Notes: generated from the letters alone by a model not told the origin. Positions 33,711 to 45,300 are shown, numbered from the stretch's first letter. The stretch: 64,000 nt of DNA from Pseudodonghicola flavimaris (GCF_030164425.1 NZ_JASNJD010000013.1:1-64000), one strand, 5' to 3'. Made by a program: numbers and translations.

Positions 33711-33741
33711 AAAAAAGCCGGGCCGCCGAAACGACGGCCCG
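33711..33741 (-). terminator. Terminator between convergent operons (minus-strand T run)
   Basis: Stem CGGGCCG (33719-33725) and CGGCCCG (33735-33741), with AAAAAA at 33711-33716 that reads as TTTTTT on the minus strand. It should end the transcript of the TRAP/deacylase operon. Confidence 0.65.
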
Positions 33742-33768
33742 CAGGTGGGGGAGGGGAATGGGCAGGGG

Positions 33769-35220
33769 TCAGACCACCTGCACCGGCGCGGTCTGGGTCA
33801 GCGGCCGGCCCGGGCGGGCGCCGGTGGGTTTGCCGCCGGCAAAGACCTCGCGGCCGTTGACGAAGACCCGGTCGATGCCATGCGCCGGCTGGATCGGATT
33901 TTCGAACGTGGCGCCCTCGGCGATGGTCGCGGGGTCGAAGATCACCAGATCGGCGAAGGCGCCGACCGCGATGCGACCGCGACCGCCGAGGCCGAAGCGG
34001 TCCGCCGGCATCGAGGTCATCCGCCGAACCCCCTCTTCCAGCGAGAAGAGGCCGACATCGCGCACGTAATGGCCCAGCACCCGCGGGAAGGTGCCCCAGA
34101 CGCGGGGATGCGGGTGCTTGCCGGTGGGCATGCCGTCGGAACAGATGATCGTGTGTTCATAGGAGAGGATGCGCTGCACATCCTCCTCCGCCATGATGAA
34201 GAAGATCCCGGTGGCCGGTAGCAGCCGCTCCATCGCGTCGTCGAGGTCGGTGTTCCACTCCCGCGCGATATCGGCCAGGTCGCGGCCGGCCATGTCGGGA
34301 TAGGGCTCGCTTTCGGCCACGATCACCCGGGTCGCCTGCTTGTGCCGGCCCGAGTTCAGGATGGTAGAGGAGGCGATCCAGGGCGTGGTGTCGAGACCGA
34401 CATCGCGCTGCTGCATCTCGTCGTCGATCATCTTCAGCGTGGTGGTGGAGAGCCCGTGGTTGGCGAGGCCCGCGCACTTGTGGTGCGAGACATGGACGCC
34501 GCAGCAGCTTTCGCGGCCGACGGCAAAGGTCTCCTCCAGCGCCTCGATCACCCGGTCGCCCTCGTCGCGCATATGGGTGACATAGAGCTTGCCGTGCCGA
34601 TGGGCGATCTTGCCCAGCTCGATCAGCTCCTCGGTGGTGGAGGCGCGCGAGGGCGGATAGAACGGCCCGGTGGAGACGCCGATCGCGCCCTCGGCCAGCG
34701 CCCCGTCGAGCAGGCGGCACATCTCGGCCAGTTCGGATTTGGTGGCGGCCTTGGTCAGATCGTCCATCGCATTGGCGCGCAGGGTCGACTGGCCGATCAG
34801 GCAGGCGGCATTCACCGCTGGCGGTTCCGCCGCGATCCGGTCGCGATAGGCGGCATAGGTCGCAAAGATCAGATCGGGGCGGCCGGCGATCGCCGCCAGC
34901 TGGCCGGGCAGGTTCTCCGGCCGGGTCACCGGGGCGATGGAAAAGCCGCAGTTGCCGTTGATCACCGTGGTGACGCCCTGATTGGTCATGAATTCCATGT
35001 CCGGACGCATGAACAGCGCGGCGTCGTGGTGCACATGCGGGTCGATGAACCCGGGCGAGACGACACGTCCCGCGGCCTCGATCTCGCGGCCGGCGGTCCA
35101 GTGGCTCAGATCCCCGGTCGCCACGATCCGGTCGTCGCTGACGGCCACATCGCCCCTGCGGCGCGGCGCGCCGGTGCCATCAATGATCTCGGCACCGCGG
35201 ATGATGAAATCAGCGTGCAT
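33769..35220 (-). CDS. N-acyl-D-amino-acid deacylase family amidohydrolase
   Basis: A 483-residue metal-dependent amidohydrolase. The metal site begins with IDPHVHHD; later motifs are NGNCGFS, THMRDEGD, VSHHKC and SDGMPTGKHPHP, as in D-aminoacylases. The N-terminal beta-sandwich (FIIRGAEIIDGTG) and its C-terminal partner (ADLVIFDPATI) are complete. The expected reaction is removal of an acyl group from an N-acyl-D-amino acid or related amide in the cytoplasm. It is last in the TRAP operon (26 bases after the DctQ gene), so the TRAP carrier probably imports its substrate. Confidence 0.88.
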   Translation of the reverse strand: MHADFIIRGAEIIDGTGAPRRRGDVAVSDDRIVATGDLSHWTAGREIEAAGRVVSPGFIDPHVHHDAALFMRPDMEFMTNQGVTTVINGNCGFSIAPVTRPENLPGQLAAIAGRPDLIFATYAAYRDRIAAEPPAVNAACLIGQSTLRANAMDDLTKAATKSELAEMCRLLDGALAEGAIGVSTGPFYPPSRASTTEELIELGKIAHRHGKLYVTHMRDEGDRVIEALEETFAVGRESCCGVHVSHHKCAGLANHGLSTTTLKMIDDEMQQRDVGLDTTPWIASSTILNSGRHKQATRVIVAESEPYPDMAGRDLADIAREWNTDLDDAMERLLPATGIFFIMAEEDVQRILSYEHTIICSDGMPTGKHPHPRVWGTFPRVLGHYVRDVGLFSLEEGVRRMTSMPADRFGLGGRGRIAVGAFADLVIFDPATIAEGATFENPIQPAHGIDRVFVNGREVFAGGKPTGARPGRPLTQTAPVQVV

Positions 35221-35246
35221 GGTAGTCTCCTGACTTGGTTCGGAAA

Positions 35247-35777
35247 TTATGTGGCGTCGTTATCGGGCTGCGCCGGCCCGTCGTCGCCGCACCAGCGCGC
35301 GACGAGATGGAGCAGGATGAAGACGATCATCAGCGGCACCGCCACCGCGATCCAGACGGTCGAGAACGGCAGCGCCTCGGCCATGCTGCGGCTGTGGCGC
35401 AGCAGGAAGCCGCGCGCCGGGTTCATGCCGGGGCCGTAGAAGACATAGAACAGGATCGGCAGCAGATAGGTGAGAACGACGATGGATTTCATCGCCTCGG
35501 CGGCGATCCCGATCAGCCCGCGGGCGCTGGAGCCGTTGAACAGCGCCGGGTCGAAGCGGCGCTTGAAGCTCATGGTGGCGCCGGTCAGCCCGGCCCAGAT
35601 CATCGCGTAGCGGGCAAGTTCCTCGGTCCAGGCGGGGGGCTGCTGGAAGATGTAGCGCGCCACCACCTGCAGCATGACGGCCCCCACCAGCACCGCGATG
35701 GCGGTGCCCGCGACCACCGTGGCCACCCGGTCGAGCCCGTTCGACAGGCCGATCATCATCTTGGCTGTACGTTGCAT
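35247..35777 (-). CDS. dctQ: TRAP transporter small permease (DctQ)
   Basis: A 176-residue membrane protein with four helices. The typical DctQ segment is QQPPAWTEELARYAMIWAGLTGA. It forms the membrane complex with the DctM subunit. The gene lies 22 bases after the DctP gene and before the deacylase gene. The C-terminus is hydrophilic and acidic. It is longer than many DctQ proteins because of a loop between the third and fourth helices (GPGMNPARGFLLRHS). Confidence 0.85.
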   Translation of the reverse strand: MQRTAKMMIGLSNGLDRVATVVAGTAIAVLVGAVMLQVVARYIFQQPPAWTEELARYAMIWAGLTGATMSFKRRFDPALFNGSSARGLIGIAAEAMKSIVVLTYLLPILFYVFYGPGMNPARGFLLRHSRSMAEALPFSTVWIAVAVPLMIVFILLHLVARWCGDDGPAQPDNDAT

Positions 35778-35799
35778 GGGGACCGTCCTCGGGTTCGGA

Positions 35800-36786
35800 T
35801 TACTGCGCCACCGCCGCGCGGGCGTCGGTCCAGGCCTGCAGGTCCTCGGGGCTCAGCGTCTTGGCCCAGACCTGTTTCGACAGCTCGGCCATCTTGTCGC
35901 GCTCGCCCGGGGCCAGTTCGGTGTAGGTCACGCCCAGGCTCTCGTGCTTGGCGCGCACCTTCGGCAGCCAGTCGGCGACCCAGGCGCGGTTGGCGGCGAC
36001 GCCGGCGGCGATGGCGGCATCGATCTGCGCCTTCTCGGCCTCCGTGAGCAGCGCGTACCAGTCCTCCGAGATCAGAACCACCCGGGTCGAGGGCGAGATC
36101 GCGGCGGGGGTGTAATACTTGAGAAAGTCGGTATGCCCGGTCCGGATGGCGGAGTTCGGCGCGTTGAAATAACCCTCGGCGACGCCGGTCTGGATCGCAT
36201 TGGCGACCTCGGCCCAGGCGACGATGGTGCCGGTCGCCCCCAGTGTCTGGATGAAGTCGAGCTGTTCGGCGTTCAGCGCCCGGAACCGCATGCCCTTCAT
36301 GTCATCGAGAGAGGCGATGGGGCGGGTGGCATTGTGGATGCCGATCGACCCGCCGATGTAGTTGAAGCCGACCAGCCGCACGCCGTTTTCGATCAACGGC
36401 GCGTTCATCTCGGCCAGGATATCGGTGTCCCCGATGATGGCGTCGAATTCCTCGGTCGAGGCGAAGAAGAACGGCAGCGCCACGCCCTTGACCAGGGGCG
36501 ACATGCCATAGGTGGTCGAAGCAGTGGCAAGGTCGACTTCGACCAGCCCCTGGGCGACCTGGTCATAGCGCTCCTTTTCCGATCCGAGCGTCCCGGAAGG
36601 GAAAATCGAGACCTCGAAATCGGTGCCTTTCAGCGCGTCGGCGAAGCCGTGGGCAAAGGCGGCCTCGGCATTAGTGACGGGATCGTCGACGCCATTCATG
36701 GCGATCTTGACCTCGGCGGCCTGAACGGCGGCGCCGGCGATCAGGGCCACAGCGGTGGCGGCGAGGGTACGGGACAGAAAACTCAT
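35800..36786 (-). CDS. dctP: TRAP transporter substrate-binding protein (DctP)
   Basis: A 328-residue periplasmic protein with signal peptide MSFLSRTLAATAVALIAG ending near QAAE. DctP features include the GSEKERYDQVAQGLVEVD segment, DDMKGMRFRALN with the arginine that usually pairs with a substrate carboxylate, and AEGYFNAPNSAIRTGH. The substrate should be an organic acid, plausibly an N-acyl amino acid given the downstream deacylase. It is preceded by the DctM gene (29-base gap), an order that is less usual than P-Q-M. Confidence 0.88.
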   Translation of the reverse strand: MSFLSRTLAATAVALIAGAAVQAAEVKIAMNGVDDPVTNAEAAFAHGFADALKGTDFEVSIFPSGTLGSEKERYDQVAQGLVEVDLATASTTYGMSPLVKGVALPFFFASTEEFDAIIGDTDILAEMNAPLIENGVRLVGFNYIGGSIGIHNATRPIASLDDMKGMRFRALNAEQLDFIQTLGATGTIVAWAEVANAIQTGVAEGYFNAPNSAIRTGHTDFLKYYTPAAISPSTRVVLISEDWYALLTEAEKAQIDAAIAAGVAANRAWVADWLPKVRAKHESLGVTYTELAPGERDKMAELSKQVWAKTLSPEDLQAWTDARAAVAQ

Positions 36787-36815
36787 GGCATGCTCCACTG
36801 TTGGGTTTTGGTGGG

Positions 36816-38102
36816 TTATTTGGCCAGCCCCAGAAGCCGGGGCAGGGCGAGTGTGATGTCGGGAAAGAAGGTCAGGACCAGAAGCAGAACGACCTCGGCC
36901 AGAAAGAACGGGAAGGTCGCGCGCATCAGCCGCCAGTAGTCCATCTTGACCGTGGTGGCGAGGATCAGCAGCACGCCCCCAAGCGGCGGCGACAGCAGGC
37001 CGATGGTGATGTTGAAGCAGATGACGATGCCCAGGTGCACCGGGTCGATTCCCATCGCCAGCGCCACCGGAACGAAGATCGGCGCGAAGAGCGCGACGGC
37101 GGCCTTGACGTCCATCACCATGCCGGCGCCGAGGAAGATCACGTTGATCAGCATGAGATATTGCAGCGGCCCCAGGCCCCAGCCCTCGATCACCGCCTTG
37201 ATCGCCTGCGGCCATTGCAGCAGGGCGGCGAGATAGCTGAAGGTGGAGATCGCGCAGAGGATGATGAACAGCCCGCCCAGCATCACCGCAGTGCGCTGCA
37301 GGCTGGCACCGATATCGCCGAGCGACAGCTTGCCATAGCCGATGCCGATCGCCAGCGCCGCGACCACCGCCATCGCCGCCGCCTCGGCCGGGGTCATGAA
37401 GCCGAAGAGTGTGCCGCCGAGGATGATCACCGGCAGCGCCATCGCCGGCAGCGCCCGCAGCAGCGAGGGGAAGAACGGCGGCACCTCGACATCGCGGCCG
37501 CCCGGGTGATTGTCGCGATGGGCGTAGAAGGCGTTCATCGCCATCAGCACCGCCGCCAGCAGCAGGCCGGGCAGGATGCCAGCGGCAAACAGCGTGGTCA
37601 CATTGGTTTCCATCAGCGCGCCGTAGAAGATCAGGATCGACGAGGGCGGGATGATCGGCCCGATGATCGAGGAGGCGCCGGTGATCGCGGCGGCGTAATC
37701 GAGCGTGTAGCCGCGCCGCTGCATCTCCGGCACCAGCGAGTTGCCGAGCGCGGCGGCATCGGACACCGCCGAGCCGGAGACGCCGGCGAAGAACACCGAG
37801 GTGGCGACGTTCACATGCCCCAGCCCGCCCTTGAGCCGGCCCAGAAAGGACATGGTGAAATCGATCAGCGCCGAGGCCAGCCCGCCCCGGTTCATCAGGT
37901 CGCCGGCGAAGATGAACAGCGGCATCGCCAGAAAGGCGAAACTGTCGAGCTGGCTGAACAGCCGCTGCGGCAGCACCGCCATGAAGTTTTCGCGCCCGGC
38001 GGCAACGAAGGTCAGGATGGCGGAGGCGCCGATCACATAGGCGATGGCAGAGCCGGCCAGGAGGCCGAGAACGGCAAAACCGAGAATGAATGGCGCGGGC
38101 AT
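36816..38102 (-). CDS. dctM: TRAP transporter large permease (DctM)
   Basis: A 428-residue permease with about twelve helices. Family motifs include SFAFLAMPLFIFAGDLMNRGG, GVSGSAVSDAAALG, SSIIGPIIPPSS and GLLSPPLGGVL. The start MPAPFILGF at 38102 has an AGGGA site; an upstream in-frame Met would add 29 unconserved residues through the operator region. It is the first gene of the TRAP operon and diverges from a LysR regulator. Confidence 0.9.
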   Translation of the reverse strand: MPAPFILGFAVLGLLAGSAIAYVIGASAILTFVAAGRENFMAVLPQRLFSQLDSFAFLAMPLFIFAGDLMNRGGLASALIDFTMSFLGRLKGGLGHVNVATSVFFAGVSGSAVSDAAALGNSLVPEMQRRGYTLDYAAAITGASSIIGPIIPPSSILIFYGALMETNVTTLFAAGILPGLLLAAVLMAMNAFYAHRDNHPGGRDVEVPPFFPSLLRALPAMALPVIILGGTLFGFMTPAEAAAMAVVAALAIGIGYGKLSLGDIGASLQRTAVMLGGLFIILCAISTFSYLAALLQWPQAIKAVIEGWGLGPLQYLMLINVIFLGAGMVMDVKAAVALFAPIFVPVALAMGIDPVHLGIVICFNITIGLLSPPLGGVLLILATTVKMDYWRLMRATFPFFLAEVVLLLVLTFFPDITLALPRLLGLAK

Positions 38103-38165
38103 ACCCGGATCGTCCCTGTCGTTGTTGCTTTGCGCCCACCTTGGGCAGGGGAGGGCGATGGGGAA

Positions 38166-38202
38166 ATAGAAAACATTTGGCTTTCCCATAGTGTTTTTCT
38201 AT
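38166..38202. promoter_or_regulatory. Candidate LysR operator between TRAP operon and regulator
   Basis: ATAGAAAACA (38166-38175) faces TGTTTTTCTAT (38192-38202), an inverted repeat with one extra T. A smaller palindrome (CATAG then CTATG) overlaps its right half. It is the only AT-rich patch in the 132-base divergent region. Confidence 0.55.
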
Positions 38203-38234
38203 GCCTTGCCCATCGAACCCTGCGGAGCCCGAGA

Positions 38235-39164
38235 ATGCGCCCTATCACCCTTCAGCGTCTGCAGGTCTTCTGCGCTGTCTACGAGCAGGATTCGATCACC
38301 GCGGCGGCACGGCAGCTGCGGTTGTCGCAGCCCACCGTGTCGCGCCACCTGCGCGATTTCGAAGCCGCGCTCGGCCTGTCGCTCTTCGTGCTGGACAAGG
38401 GCCGGGTGATGCCGACGGCGGAGGCGGATGCGATCTATCGCGAAAGCCGGTTTCTGTTCGAAGGCGTCAACCGGCTGGAGAACCGGATCGAGGCGTTGCA
38501 GAAGGGCGTCGGCCAGACCCTGTCGGTGATGACGGTCAACATGCTGTCGGTGCATTTCGTGCCGCAGGCGGTGCGCCACCTGCTGGGACAGCTGCCGGGG
38601 CTGAGCCTGACGCTGGACATCGGCACGCTGGCCCAGCAGATGCATGCGCTGAAGGCGGGGCAGGTCGATCTCTGCCTGGTCGCGGGCAAGGTGCAGGCCG
38701 AAGGGGTGCAACTGGAACGGATCGGCCAAGGCCGGCTGTTGCTGTTGACGCCGCCGGATGGGCCGCTGGCCGGCGACGGGCCGTTGCCGATGCGCGATCT
38801 CAAGGCCAGCCCGCTGCTGGGCTCCACCCTGCGGGGGCCGGTCGGCAAGGTGCTGGGCGAGGCGCTGGTCGGGCAGGACATCGATTTCAGCTCACAGGTG
38901 ACGGTGAATTCCCTCAGCCTGGTGCCGCCCCTGGCACAAACGCTCGGGGTGGCCTCGCTCGCCGATGAGTTTACCGCGTATTTCCAGAATGATACCGGAT
39001 TCGCCATCCGCGATCTGGAGCCGGACCTGAGCTTCGATATCTATGCCATGACGGTGGGGCCGGTCAGCCATCGTTCGGCCGCCCGTCTGCTGATCCAGCG
39101 GCTGCGCGCCCTGCTGAGCGACTGGAGCGCGGGCAGCCGGCCGCCGCGTGGCCCCTCGGCCTGA
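38235..39164 (+). CDS. LysR-family transcriptional regulator of the TRAP operon
   Basis: A 309-residue LysR protein with helix-turn-helix SITAAARQLRLSQPTVSRHL in the first 60 residues and a standard effector domain after a linker helix. The start at 38235 gives the family length and alignment. It diverges from dctM, and the inverted repeat between them is a likely binding site. The inducer is presumably the TRAP substrate or a product of the deacylase. Confidence 0.9.
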   Translation: MRPITLQRLQVFCAVYEQDSITAAARQLRLSQPTVSRHLRDFEAALGLSLFVLDKGRVMPTAEADAIYRESRFLFEGVNRLENRIEALQKGVGQTLSVMTVNMLSVHFVPQAVRHLLGQLPGLSLTLDIGTLAQQMHALKAGQVDLCLVAGKVQAEGVQLERIGQGRLLLLTPPDGPLAGDGPLPMRDLKASPLLGSTLRGPVGKVLGEALVGQDIDFSSQVTVNSLSLVPPLAQTLGVASLADEFTAYFQNDTGFAIRDLEPDLSFDIYAMTVGPVSHRSAARLLIQRLRALLSDWSAGSRPPRGPSA

Positions 39165-39307
39165 GCCGCCCAGGACGGGCCATCCGGCACAACCGGCGCA
39201 GGATTTTCCATATTGATCGGTGGGGGTGTTTTGCTACTATCCCCCTTATTCTTATGCAGACCCGCCGTTTTTTTCTGGGTCGACATGCTTTTATTGAGGA
39301 TTTTTCG

Positions 39308-42300
39308 ATGGCGCTTGACAGCTCTTCGCCAGCCGTTGTGCCCGTTGCGGCTGTGGCTGATCGTATCGACAGCCTGCTGGACGGCTACCGCTCCCGTATC
39401 GAAACCGCAGTGTTCCGCTCCGACATCCCGCTTCTGGGCCAGAGCTTCGCTGACACGGCAGATCAGGTTCTGGGCTTTGTCGACACTCTGAAGACCGGGG
39501 TGCGCACGGCGCTGGAGGGGATCGGCACCGCCACGGCCACACTGGAAGAGATCGCCGCGGCGGTCGGCCTGGCGGGCCCGGAGCTGGGCGCGACGATCCG
39601 CGCCGACGGGACGCTGGCGCTGGAGTTCGACCATGATGCGGTGATCTCGCTGGCGGCGGAAACGGCGGCGGCGGCGCTTGGCGGTCTGGGAACCGGCATC
39701 GCCTTCGACGGGACGCTGGATCTCGATGCCACGGTCGAGGCCGGGCTGGTCCTGGTGCTCGATGCCGAGACCGGGTCGGTGCGGGTGGATACATCGCCCG
39801 GTCAGGAATTCGGGCTCGATCTCTTCGGGCGACTGTTGCCCGAGGGCGGGGTGGAGCTCGGCTTTCTCGACAGCCTGCTGGGCGGCTGGTCGGCAGCGGA
39901 CGGCATCGATCTGTCCTTCGATGTCGATCTGGACGGCAGCGCGGTCCATGCCACGCTCTCCGGCGGGGCGACCTTCGGCCGGGGGTTCGAGACCACCGCC
40001 GCCTCCGACATCCTGCCGGTGATCTCCGGCGATCTGAACCTCGGTTTCGATTTCGCTGCCCTTGCCCTCGAGGACGGTGTGGCGATCGACGTCGCCGGCC
40101 GCATCGGGCTGGAGAACCTGACGCTCGACATGGGCGGGCTGGTCGATTTCCTGAACGCGGTGCTGGGCCAGATCACCGCGATCACCGACAGTTTTCCCTT
40201 CGGCACCGTGCTGGATATCCTGACCACGCCGATCCCGGTGATCGACGCCATCGCGCCGGGATCGCTGGACAAGACCGGCGACGGCTCGATCACCGCGGCG
40301 GATTTCATCCTCGCCTTCGGGTCGGACAGCGACAACATGGGGTTCGTCACCGCGATCGAGGCGCTGGTCGACGCGCTGGAGACGATCGACGACCTGCGCG
40401 ATCTGGCCTATCGGGTCGATCTGGGCGATCTGGTCCTGTCGGCGGAGGCGACGACGGAGGCACGGTTCGATCTGGACGGCGACGGTGTCAGCGCCACGGC
40501 CGAGACCGACCTGCTGGACCTGATCGCCGGCAGCGGTCTGGACGGGCTTCTCACCGGCTCGCTCGGCGCCGGGATCGAGGCTTCTGACCGGCTCGACATC
40601 CCGCTGCTCTCCGATCCTCTGGGCACGCTGGGTGCGCTGCTGCTGAACGGCTATTACGGTGCGCCGGTGACGCTGGTGTCCTACGATCTGCCGCCGCTGG
40701 GGTTCTCGGTGGCGCCGCGAATTCCCTTCGACGTCGGGCCCTTGTCCTTCTTCATCGGCGGCAGTTTCGCGGCGGAGACCGACTTCGGAATCGGCTATGA
40801 CACTGCCGGATTCACCCTGGGCGGCGTGGAATTCGGCGCCGGTTTCTACGTCACCACCGTCGATGGCACCCGGGTCGATCCCTTCCTGACGCTCTCCTTC
40901 GGGATGGAGGCAGGCGGCGGTGTCGGCGCCGGGGTTGCCAAGGTCTCCATCGTCGGCGGCGTCGGCGGTGTGGTCGATCTGTTCCTCGCCGGTGGCGGAG
41001 AGAAAACCCGGCTGGCCGATCTCGGCGGCTGCCTGTTCAACCCGATCACCGGTCGGATCGAGGCGAGCCTGGAGGTCGAGGTCAGGATCGGCATCGGCAA
41101 GCTGTCGGTGACTGACCGGGTGACCATCGGCGAAACCGTGCTGGCGCAATTCGGCTTCGATCCCTGCGACAGCGATTTCGACCCCGCCACGCTCAGGTTT
41201 TCCGATACAGAACTGGCCCGCAAGGTCGCGGGGGGCGAACTGGCGCTGAATGTCGGCGCCGCCTCCGGCCGCCGCGATGTGCCCGGGCGGATCGACCTCG
41301 ATCCCGCGTTTGATGCCGCCAGCGATGCCGAGCTGGAGACGCTGGAGGCCGCCGGGGTCAACACCCGCGCGCGCGACGAGGTGGTCTATGTCGGTCGCGC
41401 GCCGGAGGGCAGCGGCGACACGGCCGCGGCGCTGGCGGTCTCGGCCTTCGGGATCTACGAGGTCTATGACCGCACCGCAGGCTTTTCCCTGATCAGCGGC
41501 GATGGCGGCAGCGGCGACGACCGGCTGACGGTGGCGGCCGATCTGGATGTGGCGGTGGCCTTTGCCGGTGGCAGCGGCCATGACACGCTGACGGGCGGCG
41601 CCGCGGCGGACGTGCTGTCGGGCAATGGCGGTCGCGATGTGCTGACCGGGCATGACGGCGATGACGTGCTGAAGGGGATGAACGGCGACGATATCCTCAT
41701 CGGCGGCGCCGGGGCCGATGTGCTGAACGGCGGCGCGGGGATCGACGAGGCGGATTACTCCGGCGCGGCAGAGGGCATCCGCATCGTCAATGTCACAACC
41801 GCCGGCGTCACCACCCGGGTCGGGCGCGGCGGCGAGGCCAGGGGTGATCTGCTGACCTCGATCGAATATGTGAAGGGCACCGACTACGACGACCGGATCG
41901 AGGCGGACCCGGTCGCCGACTCCACGCTTGACGGGCGCGGCGGCGACGATGTGCTGATCGGTGGGGTGGGCGACGATCTCCTGTCGGGCGGCGCCGGGGC
42001 GGATCGTCTCGATGGCGGCGATGGCGAGGACGCGGTGTCCTATGCTTTCTCCACCGCCGGGGTGCTGATCGATCTCGAACACGGGGTGATCTGGGGCGGC
42101 GATGCCAGCGGCGACACGCTGGAGAATATCGAGATCTATCAGCTTACCTGGCAGGCGGACAGTTTCTTCGGTGCCACCACCGGGCGGGTGGGCGATGTGG
42201 TCTACGGGTTCGAGGGCAACGACCTGCTCGACGGCGGCGCGGGGCGCGACCGCATCTTCGCCGGTGGCGGTGACGATACCGTGGTGGGGGGCGCCGATGG

Positions 42301-45300
42301 TGACCGGCTCGACGGTGGCACGGGTCGCGACCTGCTGACCTTCGAACATCATTTCGACGCCACCCTGGGCAGCAAGGACGGGGTGGAGATCGACCTCGCC
42401 GCCGGCACCGCGACGGAGATCGCCGGCGGCCGCAGCGATACCCTGCTGGAGGATGACGCCGGTAACAGCAGTTTCGAGGATGTGACCGGATCGCGGCTCT
42501 ATGATGTGATCAGCGGCGACGGCAAGGCCAATGTGCTGCGCGGTCTGGCCGGGCAGGATGTGCTGTCGGGGGCGGGGGGCGACGATACCCTGATCGGCGG
42601 TGCCGATGCCGATGAGCTGACCGGCGGCGCCGGCTTCGACACCGCCGACTACAGCGCAAGCGGCGCCGGCGTGACCGTCGATCTGGCGGCCGGCACCGGC
42701 GCCGGCGGCGATGCCGAGGGCGACAGCCTGACGGGCATCGAGGCGGTGCGCGGCAGCGGCGGCGACGACGTGCTGCTGGGCAACCTGCGTGGCAACGATC
42801 TGGATATCGGCGTCTGGACCGGGTTTTCCTATGACGAGGTCGACGGCAATGGCGGCATCGACCGGGTGATCGTCAGCTGGTCCGACGCGGAGGAGGATAT
42901 CTCCGTCGTCAAGCTCTCGACGACCTGGGCGCGGATCTATTCCGGCGCTATCGAGGATCGTGACCTGCGGGCGGAGATCTGGGACACCGAGGATGCCACC
43001 ATCCTAACCGGTGCCGGTGACGATCTGATCGCCTCCGTCGTCGATAACGAGACCGAGGATCTGCCGGGCATCGACCATTTTGCCGGTGACGATTACATCG
43101 CGACCGGCGCCGGGGCGGACCGCATCGCCGCCGGATCGGGTGCCGATCAGGTCTTTGCCGGGCTGGGCGACGATACCGTCTGGCGTGACAAGGCGACCAA
43201 GGCCGAGACCTTCGTGATGGATGGCGGGCAGGGGATCGACCGGCTGATCGCGGATCTCTCCTATGACACCGCAGGGGTGGTGCTGGCCTCCTATTCGCCG
43301 CTCAGCGAAAGCGGGCTGGCCTTCAGCGTTGCTGGTGGCGGCGTCTTCGCCGGTTTCGAGATCCTGGAGAAGATCACCACCGGCAGCGGCGAGGACCAGT
43401 TGACCCAGCTGGGGGCTGTGGACAGCGAATTCCACACCGGCGACGGCGCCGATACGGTGACGCTCGATTACGGCGACAACCTGGTCTGGGCCGGCAGCGA
43501 CGGGGCGGTGGACACGCTGATCCTGGACTACTCCGGCGAGAGGCTGATGTGGGTCGACGCGGCGCTGGAAACGCCGGCCGTCATCGGCGATCCCGCCGGG
43601 CTGAACGTTCGGCTGAAACAGGGCTCCGGCCCGATTTTCGTCCTCAAGGGCAATTCGACCTACTACGAATTCGAACGGCTGGTCCTGACTGGCAGTCGCA
43701 ACGACGACGTGATCGCCGGGCTCGACGGGCGCAACAGCGACGATGTGCTGGACGGGCAGGCGGGCGACGATGTGATCAGCGGCGGGCGCGGCAACGATGT
43801 GATCGTCGGCGGCGCCGGCACCGACCTTCTGGAGGGCGGCATCGGCGACGATACGCTGATTGGCGGCCTGGCCGGCGTGATCGACGGGCGCGACGGGCTG
43901 ACCGGCGGCGCCGGCAGCGATCTCTTCGTTCTGGGGGATGAGACCGGAAGCCATTACGGCGCCGCGGCCGAGGATGTGGCGCGGATCGAGGATTTCGATA
44001 TCGCCGAGGACCGGCTGCAGCTGGCTGGCAGCGCCGCGGATTACAGCGTCTCCGTCTCTGCCGCCGGCCATGGCCGCATCACCCTGACCGAAACCGGGGA
44101 ACTGGTCGCGGTGCTGATGGGGGCGGGGGCGGTTTCGCTCTCCGATCCGGCGGTGAGCTTTGTTGCGGTGACCGATCCGGTGGCATCGTCGGGCAGTGGG
44201 CGCAGCGGTGGCGCGGCGACGCTGACCGGGCCGGTGCCGCTGCCGGAGCCTTTCGAGATCCACGATTATGGCGTCATCGACCCGTTCGAGGAGGTGCTGC
44301 GCGACGGGCTGGCCGATCTCGGGGCGCGGTCGATCACCACGGTCTCGGCATCTCTGGCCGGCAACCCGGGCAGCGCCAAGGCGTTTTCCGACGCGCCCTT
44401 CGGTCTGGAAGAGGGGGTCGTGCTTTCGACCGGGGTGGCGCGGGATCTGGCGGCGGAGAACCGCGCCGACGGCAGCGACAGCCGGGGCATCCTGGCGGGA
44501 TCGGAGGCCGATCTGGTCTTCGAGAAGCTCGGCGTCACCGCCGGTGGCTCTGCCATCTTCCGCGCCGATGTCTCCGGGCTGGCCGGCGGGTTGAAGACGC
44601 TGACGCTGACCGACAGTTTGAACCTGGAAGGCGCCGACAGCCTGTTTTCCGGCTTCGACCTCGACGGGATCTTCCTGTCGCCCGACCGGATCGACGCGGT
44701 GGGCGGGGTGGTCGATCTGACCGGTGTCGCCACGCTCGATGTCTTCGACTACAGCCCGATAGGCACCCGGCTGGAGGCCGGCACCATGCGCAACCCGGGA
44801 CTCTTCACCGCCCTGGGCGGGACGGTGAACGGGATGATCGACGAGAGCGTCGCGCGGCTCGGGGCGGTCGATTACACCGGCTCGGCGCTGGATGGTGGCG
44901 CGGTGTCGCTGGGCGATGGCGGGTCAGCGACCTTCGAGCTGACCGAAACGGTGGCGACCGACGGGCCGCTCTACCTCTATGTCGGGGAGGCCTATGACGC
45001 GGGAGAGGCGCTGTCGGGTCGGGTGCAGGTCAGCGACGGCGACAGCAGCGCCGGGGCCGATGCCTCCACCGATATCGGCACCCCGGGGGCGGCGGACGAT
45101 TGGGTCACGCTGTCGGCCGAGCTCGACGTGGATCTGCGCGGCGGGGCCGACTGGGCGGTCGCCGATCTCTTCAACGTGGTGATCGTGACCGAGGCGTTTC
45201 CCGAATTCGCCGGCACCGCCTGGCAGGATATCGTCGATGTGAAGGTCAACGGGTTGAGCGCGCTGGTGCTGGGCGACGGGCGGCAGGCGACGCTGCAGAA

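Noticed and set aside
35800-38139. A single long minus-strand frame running through both dctM and dctP regions.
   Set aside because: Only its last part (from 36786) is DctP; the rest is out-of-frame with dctM, which has its own motifs in another frame.
39041-42352. Minus-strand open frame of about 1,100 codons opposite the giant RTX gene.
   Set aside because: It is an antisense shadow produced by the GC-rich repeat coding; its translation is low-complexity with no domain, while the plus strand has clear RTX repeats.
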